In this document: piece by piece, positions 60,301 through 64,000 of the stretch
Numbering within the stretch: the stretch's first letter is position 1
How the letters are laid out: the number at the start of each line of letters is the position of its first letter
NCBI GenBank assembly: GCA_964484385.1
Contig: CAZAFV010000005.1
Location: 1 to 64,000 of the forward strand
From: Poriferisodalis sp964484385
GTDB taxonomy: Bacteria > Actinomycetota > Acidimicrobiia > Acidimicrobiales > Poriferisodalaceae
Direction: 5' to 3'
Length of the DNA: 64,000 nucleotides
Translations under genes and position numbers: made by a program
Notes under the pieces: generated by a model
Database searches by the model: none
What the model saw: only the letters and a program-made list of their open reading frames with translations
Told to the model about the DNA's origin: nothing

Positions 60301-61438
60301 CGTAGAGCAGGCCGGCCTCGTCGACGCCTGCGATGGTGCCGCCGCCCGCGCCGATCGTGTGGATGTCGATGGCCGGGGTGGAGACGTGGTAACCGGCGAT
60401 CATGATGTCGTCGCGGGTGTCCACCTCGCCGCCCGACATCAGCAGCACATCGCATGACGTGCCGCCGATCTCCATCGAGATCAGGTTCCCCGCGACCGCC
60501 GAGGTGTTCTCGTCGGTGACGAGCGCAGCATCGGTGGCGTCGCGGTACAGGTTCAGCGCGCCGATCGCGGCGGCAGGGCCGCTGAGCAGCAGGTTGACGG
60601 GGCGCTCGGACACCTGGTCGACCGACGCCGCGCCGCCATTGGACTGGACGAGCAGGATCGAGTGGCGCAACCCGGCAGCGGCGAGCTCGTCGTTCAGCTT
60701 GCGCAGGTACGACACGATCTTCGGCGACAGCGAAGCGTTGACCACAGCGGTAGACGTTCGCTCGTACTCGCCCATCAGCGATGAAACTGCCGTCGATGTC
60801 GTGACCCACGTGCCGTCCCACTGCTCGCTCACGGCTTCGGCGGCAGCAAGCTCGTGGGCGTCGTTCACGAACGAGTTCATGAATGCAATGGCGACGGCCT
60901 CGACATCGTGGCTGTCGAAGTGCTCGAGCACCGGGCCCAAGCCCTCCAGGTCGAGCGGAGCGTGTTCGCTGCCATCGGCATCGATACGCCCGCCCAGCGT
61001 GGCCCGCAAGTAGCGCGGCACGAGCACCGGGGCAAACGGAGCCCGATGGTTCCACTGGTCCTCTCGCAGCCCGCGGCGGATCTCCAGCGCATCGCGGAAT
61101 CCCTCGGTGGCGATCAGCCCGACGACCGCGCCGGTGCCCTCCAGCATCGTGTTGGTGGCGACGGTGGAGCCGTGCACGAACAGGGCGCAGCCGGCAAGCA
61201 CCTCGTCCAACGGCACGCCGAGATCCACGGCCACACGCGCCAGTGCCGCGTGCACCCCGCGGCTGGGATCGGCAGGCACCGAGGGAACCTTCGCCACCCA
61301 GGTCGCGCCCTGTGCATCGGCGAGCACCAGGTCGGTGAAGGTGCCCCCGACGTCCACGCCGATGCGCCATGGCGAGGCGGGCCGCCCCGGCGTGCTGCCG
61401 CTGCCGTTCTGGGCGGCGGGAGCCGCTCGCGTCGTCAT
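57398..61438 (-). CDS. hydantoinase A/B (5-oxoprolinase-like) fusion protein
   Basis: The 1346-aa protein fuses a HyuA-type ATPase half (about 25-700: GVDVGGTFTDLVLADAQG, HGSTVATNTMLEG, GGTSCDVLL, GAGGGTIAGVD) to a HyuB half (about 745-1320: VMQNRLDQISKHMGWVMTRTA, SHDFSCYVTTPDG, TPGGGGWGDAFERE). It would perform ATP-dependent hydrolysis of a cyclic amide (hydantoin, 5-oxoproline) or, as in acetophenone carboxylase, ATP-dependent carboxylation. Most bacterial members are separate genes; eukaryotic 5-oxoprolinase is a single chain like this. A Ser- and Ala-rich linker separates the halves. ATG 61438 is chosen where homology begins. Confidence 0.88.
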   Translation of the reverse strand: MTTRAAPAAQNGSGSTPGRPASPWRIGVDVGGTFTDLVLADAQGATWVAKVPSVPADPSRGVHAALARVAVDLGVPLDEVLAGCALFVHGSTVATNTMLEGTGAVVGLIATEGFRDALEIRRGLREDQWNHRAPFAPVLVPRYLRATLGGRIDADGSEHAPLDLEGLGPVLEHFDSHDVEAVAIAFMNSFVNDAHELAAAEAVSEQWDGTWVTTSTAVSSLMGEYERTSTAVVNASLSPKIVSYLRKLNDELAAAGLRHSILLVQSNGGAASVDQVSERPVNLLLSGPAAAIGALNLYRDATDAALVTDENTSAVAGNLISMEIGGTSCDVLLMSGGEVDTRDDIMIAGYHVSTPAIDIHTIGAGGGTIAGVDEAGLLYVGPQGAGADPGPACYGHGGTLPTVTDAQLVLGRLRPGKSAGGTLDLDIDAAREAIRTHVAGPLGMTVEEAAAGIVEVVEQHLLSATEHISIERGHSPRRFTMVAAGGAGPMHGASVAAGLGCERVYVPRDAGALCAIGMLHSDVRQDFTRFLMGSLDELDLAEVDAGFEALCAQALSVMDGEGFAASQVTLDCELELHHPGQLWTIRVPAYGDDPSTIDAAAVRDAFEAEYQRLYGHVQQDGTIMVASLRLVARASTGDVATSETAPAESDPEPIETRSVWHGPFGWCDTPVFDGEVLRRGHTIMGPALVEELTTTVVARPGDRLWVDANGDLFIDLAPADETESAAGSGDAAVSRSVQSGRARSETNGAAAVPGVELDPIVLAVMQNRLDQISKHMGWVMTRTARSTIFSQSHDFSCYVTTPDGTLVANADGIPIHTGGGGFAVRALLKRYEGRINPEDVFLLSDPYVAGGNHLPDWVIARPVFTEGDSDSGAPTLVGFCCNRAHQSDIGGGLAGTYNPEATEIWQEGIRLPVMKLIEAGAVRDDLWELLLINCRTPELLDGDLLAMLGSTRIGAERVLGLVAELGVEPYLAYLDGVLTHGERRMRTAITELPDGTYYGEDRTDNDCFGPADIAVRVHLSVEGDEMTLDFTGTDPQIEGFKNSSLANTYSSVFLAVSSFFDTSIPRNEGTYRPVTIIAPEGSIVNALPPAPMTMNTVFVAHEIVIAVWQALAQADPDRACAAWSKTMHGHVAGRRDDGTTWVMYQWHAMATPGATAERDGFPQMGHLITLGGLDLPNLEFHEQMYPVRYVRHEQRCDNAGPGQRRGGTGVRYEADILEPAIWSFRAEGLDTPSGHGVRGGGTGGVGLEWIVPVDVEADGPTFVPPKYGVKRMGPARMIADTPGGGGWGDAFEREPSAVLRDVMDDVVSVEGARRDYGVVIGDDGRTVDAEATARLRAADPTASTTA

Positions 61439-61467
61439 CTGCTCAGTCTCGCATCCAAGGCTCCGCA

Positions 61468-62136
61468 ATGACGCCTGAGACGCGTCCCCGGGCGCAGCAG
61501 ACCGGCTGGCAACCGGTACCGGTGACAGACTTGGCCGATGCTCGAACGGGTCCAACGCCGGTGTCAACGTCGACAGGCAACGTAAGACCCAGACGGAAAG
61601 TCAAGGCATTGGTTCTCCTGTTGGCCGCGGGCATCGGCTTCGTGACGTGTAGTGCATGTGCCGGGGTCGATGTGGCTGTGGAGACTCACATTCATGGCAT
61701 CTCGGACGATCGAGTGGAGCGCTTGGAAGACGCTGCAGTCGTCAGGCTGTCGTCGAAGGGCAGCCAACAGTGCGTGGATCTGACCGTGGCCACACCCATG
61801 TGGCGGGAAGTTGCTGCGGAGAGTGCCAGCGGGAACGGAGGCGGATTCTGCAGCGTGAGATCTTCGCAGGACGACGTGTTCCATGGCCTGTCGGGCAGGG
61901 ACTACGTGCCGCCGTCGTTCGATGGCTTCGGCGATCGGGGAGAACGGGTCTGGGGCGATCTGATCTATGGCATAGGACCAACGGGAGTCGAATCCGTCGA
62001 GGTGACGAGAGGTGACGTCGTTGCTGTGGTCAGGACCGATGAGGGCGCTGGCATGACAGCGTTCGTGGTCTGGTGGCGGGGATCAGGGCACCCGAGCGAT
62101 CCGGTTCCGATGGTGACGGTCCGACCGGCATCGTGA
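61468..62136 (+). CDS. putative membrane-anchored protein of unknown function
   Basis: I do not recognise the family. The 222-aa frame has a hydrophilic N-terminal region of about 40 residues and one hydrophobic segment (KALVLLLAAGIGFVTCSAC) that could be a transmembrane anchor or a signal with a lipobox-like SAC. A C-terminal domain of about 150 residues follows, with VTRGDVVAVVRTDEGAG and AFVVWWRGS. The start could be further in. It diverges from the hydantoinase fusion with only 29 bp between starts. Codon use is like the neighbours. Confidence 0.5.
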   Translation: MTPETRPRAQQTGWQPVPVTDLADARTGPTPVSTSTGNVRPRRKVKALVLLLAAGIGFVTCSACAGVDVAVETHIHGISDDRVERLEDAAVVRLSSKGSQQCVDLTVATPMWREVAAESASGNGGGFCSVRSSQDDVFHGLSGRDYVPPSFDGFGDRGERVWGDLIYGIGPTGVESVEVTRGDVVAVVRTDEGAGMTAFVVWWRGSGHPSDPVPMVTVRPAS

Positions 62137-62217
62137 GCCGTCACTGCCGCCTTTTCGAGCGCAGTTTGCGAGACTGACCCGGTGCCGGGACGATCTCGGC
62201 CTGATCGGGGAGGCCGG

Positions 62218-63534
62218 ATGCGGGAGCAGAATTGGAGCGCACCGCAGTCCGCGGCGCTCTATGAGCGGGCCCAGCGCTCGATTCCCGACGGCTCGTCGCG
62301 GTCGATGCTGCTGCGGCGCCCCCACCCCATCTATGTCGATCATGCCGCCGGAGCGTGGGTCACCGACGTGGACGGCAACCGCTACCTCGACTGCAACAAC
62401 AACTTCGCCTCGATCATCATCGGCCATGCCGACCCGGGCATCTCAGCAGCCGTTGCGGAGCGGATGGCACGGGGTTCGGCCTTCTCGCTTGCCAACGATG
62501 TCGAGATCGAGCTGGCCGAGCTGCTCTGCGGGCGCGTCGAGAGCTTTGAGCTGATCCGCTTCTGCAATTCGGGCACCGAGGCCGTGATGGCTGCGCTCAA
62601 GGCGGCACGGGGGTTCACTGGACGCCCCAACGTGATCAAGGTGGAAGGCTCCTATCACGGCACCTACGACCACGCCGAAGCCAGCCTCGGGGCCGATCCC
62701 AGCAACTGGGGAGATGCTGCGGCGCCCCGGACGGTGCCCTACGCGTTCGGCACGCCTAACTCGATCGCCCACGAGGTCGGCATCATCGCCTACAACGATG
62801 CCGAGGGCGCCCGTGCGGCCATCGAGCAAGCCGGGGATCAGCTCGCCGCCGTGCTGCTCGATCCGATGCCGAACCGGGTCGGGATGCCCCACCTCGAACC
62901 CGAGTTCATCGCCGCGGTGCGCGAGACCACCCGCAAGGTGGGGGCCCTGCTGGTGCTCGACGAGGTGATCACGTTCCGGCTGGGCCACGGGGGCATGCAG
63001 ACGCTGGCAGAGATCGACCCCGACCTGACCACGCTGGGCAAGATCATCGGCGGGGGATTCCCGGTGGGAGCGATCGCTGGACGCACCGGTCCGATGGAGA
63101 CCTTCGTGCGGATCGACGGCGACCGTGCCAAGGTGCCCTCCGGCGGCACGTTTTCGGCCAACCCCATCACGATGGCTGCCGGCCACGCGACGATGACTCG
63201 ACTCGACCACGACGCGTTCGCCCGGCTCGACTACATCGGTGAAGCGGTGCGCTCGGGCCTGCGAGAGCTCTTCGACCGTGCGGGCCTGGAGTGGCAGGTG
63301 ACGGGTCGGGGCAGCCTGTTCCGGGTGCACCCCCACCAGCGCCGCATCCGCAACTACCGCGATTCGTACCAGTCCAGCGACGAGAAGGCAGTCGTCGAGC
63401 AGTTCGGGCTGCGCATGCAGGCCAACGGCGTCTACTTCATCGGCGACAGCCTGGGTTCGCTGAATCTGGCCACCACCGACGATGACGTCGAGCACTTCCT
63501 GATGGCCGCAGCGGCCTCGGTGCCGGGGGGATAA
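62218..63534 (+). CDS. class III aminotransferase, glutamate-1-semialdehyde aminomutase-like
   Basis: The 438-aa PLP enzyme has the fold-type I class III features: FCNSGTEAVMAALKAARGFTGR (quoted in part), EGSYHGTYDHAE, LVLDEVITFRLGHGG and the Schiff-base Lys in TLGKIIGGGFPVGA, followed by GGTFSANPITMAAG. It groups with HemL-like enzymes, but biosynthetic HemL is unlikely to sit beside a Rieske oxygenase, so a catabolic aminotransferase or aminomutase is preferred. ATG 62218 follows GGGGAGG; upstream GTG 62182 is less good. It ends nine bases before the next ATG. Confidence 0.85.
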   Translation: MREQNWSAPQSAALYERAQRSIPDGSSRSMLLRRPHPIYVDHAAGAWVTDVDGNRYLDCNNNFASIIIGHADPGISAAVAERMARGSAFSLANDVEIELAELLCGRVESFELIRFCNSGTEAVMAALKAARGFTGRPNVIKVEGSYHGTYDHAEASLGADPSNWGDAAAPRTVPYAFGTPNSIAHEVGIIAYNDAEGARAAIEQAGDQLAAVLLDPMPNRVGMPHLEPEFIAAVRETTRKVGALLVLDEVITFRLGHGGMQTLAEIDPDLTTLGKIIGGGFPVGAIAGRTGPMETFVRIDGDRAKVPSGGTFSANPITMAAGHATMTRLDHDAFARLDYIGEAVRSGLRELFDRAGLEWQVTGRGSLFRVHPHQRRIRNYRDSYQSSDEKAVVEQFGLRMQANGVYFIGDSLGSLNLATTDDDVEHFLMAAAASVPGG

Positions 63535-63535
63535 T
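63530..63535 (+). promoter_or_regulatory. leaderless-type -10 box (GATAAT) of Rieske oxygenase gene
   Basis: GATAAT, overlapping the aminotransferase stop, ends nine bases before ATG 63544. GCGGGG between is a weak ribosome-site match, so read-through coupling is also possible. Confidence 0.35.
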
Positions 63536-63543
63536 GCGGGGCA

Positions 63544-64000
63544 ATGCCGACGACGCCGCTTGACCACGAAGCTCCTGTCAATATCGCTGCGGGTTTCGAC
63601 GCCGACCCTGCCAACTCGCTGTCATTGCATGCCGATGCGTACATCTCCCAGCGTTGGCACGACATCGAGCAGCGTGAGGTGTTCGCTCGCAGCTGGCAGT
63701 GGGTGTGCCACGTCAAGTCGTTGCGCAACCCCGGCGACTACGTCGCGCTGGAGGTCGCCGGCATGCCGGTCGCGCTTGTGCGAGGCAACGACGGCGAGCT
63801 GCGGGCGTTCTACAACGTCTGCCAGCACCGGGCGCACCACGTGCTCGCTGGGGCTGGCAACACCGGCAGCATCGTGTGCCCCTACCACGGCTGGGCCTAT
63901 GACCTGTCGGGCCAGCTGCACCGTGCCCGCGAGACGGACCGGGTGCCAGGGTTCGACCCGTCGCAGATATGCCTGCAGGCCGTGCGGGCAGAGGAGTTCG
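63544..64000 (+). CDS. Rieske-type aromatic ring-hydroxylating oxygenase alpha subunit, N-terminal part
   Basis: The 152 residues visible contain a full Rieske [2Fe-2S] site: Cys and His in NVCQHRAHHVL and the second pair in VCPYHGWAYDLSG. They are preceded by YISQRWHDIEQREVFARSW and PGDYVALEVAGMPVALVRG. This is the N-terminal domain of a dioxygenase or O-demethylase-type oxygenase large subunit; the mononuclear-iron catalytic domain lies beyond the window. The frame runs open to the edge. The start codon comes nine bases after the aminotransferase stop. Its substrate is probably an aromatic or quaternary-amine compound. Confidence 0.9.
   Translation, partial: MPTTPLDHEAPVNIAAGFDADPANSLSLHADAYISQRWHDIEQREVFARSWQWVCHVKSLRNPGDYVALEVAGMPVALVRGNDGELRAFYNVCQHRAHHVLAGAGNTGSIVCPYHGWAYDLSGQLHRARETDRVPGFDPSQICLQAVRAEEF

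Noticed and set aside
62182..63534. Biosynthetic hemL
   Set aside because: Core motifs are shared with the whole class III HemL-like group, and the neighbour is a Rieske oxygenase, so the haem role is not supported by context.
1..64000. tRNA, rRNA or mobile elements
   Set aside because: No cloverleaf-like or conserved rRNA stretches, transposase or integrase frames or terminal inverted repeats were recognised by eye. A covariance-model scan could still find a short RNA.

Overview
The window is very GC-rich with dense, nearly gapless coding, frequent GTG starts and many start/stop overlaps. Gene content and order point to an actinobacterium: a cysO-cysM-(MBL phosphodiesterase)-rph-rdgB run matching the mycobacterial Rv1335-Rv1341 neighbourhood, an SCO6745-type protein, and repeated signs of leaderless transcription. 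My best guess is an uncultured member of the Acidimicrobiia; a 10-N gap at 22897-22906 suggests a scaffolded draft or metagenome assembly. No rRNA, tRNA, phage, insertion sequence or CRISPR array was recognised. No gene-free stretch exceeds 300 bases.

Layout. 1-186: 5' part of a VOC-family gene. 312-7638: a complete protocatechuate 4,5-cleavage (lig) cluster. ligJ-ligK-ligU-ligI and pobA lie on the plus strand, ligA-ligB on the minus strand, and ligC diverges from ligA. Together they would turn 4-hydroxybenzoate into pyruvate plus oxaloacetate. 7698-11214: a translationally coupled trio (circularly permuted ATP-grasp, alpha-E protein, transglutaminase-like protease) of unknown substrate. 11233-20913: a carboxyltransferase, an M24 peptidase, a DAO-type oxidase, a Nudix hydrolase, an NtaA-type flavin monooxygenase, a double-domain polysaccharide deacetylase and a membrane protein.

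20990-33618: a CoA-metabolism island. Two paralogous double-length CaiB CoA-transferases flank a secreted CWB2/HNH protein and a second secreted protein. They are followed by a single-chain biotin-dependent acyl-CoA carboxylase, a zinc alcohol dehydrogenase and a nitroreductase. 33626-37881: SCO6745-like protein, dienelactone hydrolase, enoyl-CoA hydratase and amidase. 37916-45833: EamA transporter, MBL hydrolase, RraA-like aldolase, VOC protein, HpaB-type hydroxylase, LLM flavin oxidoreductase and alpha/beta hydrolase. This last group looks like an undescribed aromatic or phenolic degradation route.

45845-52669: housekeeping genes (smpB, cysO, cysM, lipoprotein, cyclic-nucleotide-phosphodiesterase-like MBL, rph, rdgB, clpP, rpe). 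52721-64000: a second catabolic block with thiolase, molybdenum hydroxylase large subunit, alpha/beta hydrolase, a hydantoinase A/B fusion, an aminotransferase, and the start of a Rieske ring-hydroxylating oxygenase cut by the window edge.

The overall picture is a heterotroph specialised in aromatic and other recalcitrant organic compounds. The most notable non-coding signals are two kinds of hairpin-bearing tandem repeats. Each sits exactly where two convergent genes end (15491-15575 and 51434-51517) and supplies their stop codons. A recurrent TANNNT box 7-9 nt before start codons implies widespread leaderless mRNAs.
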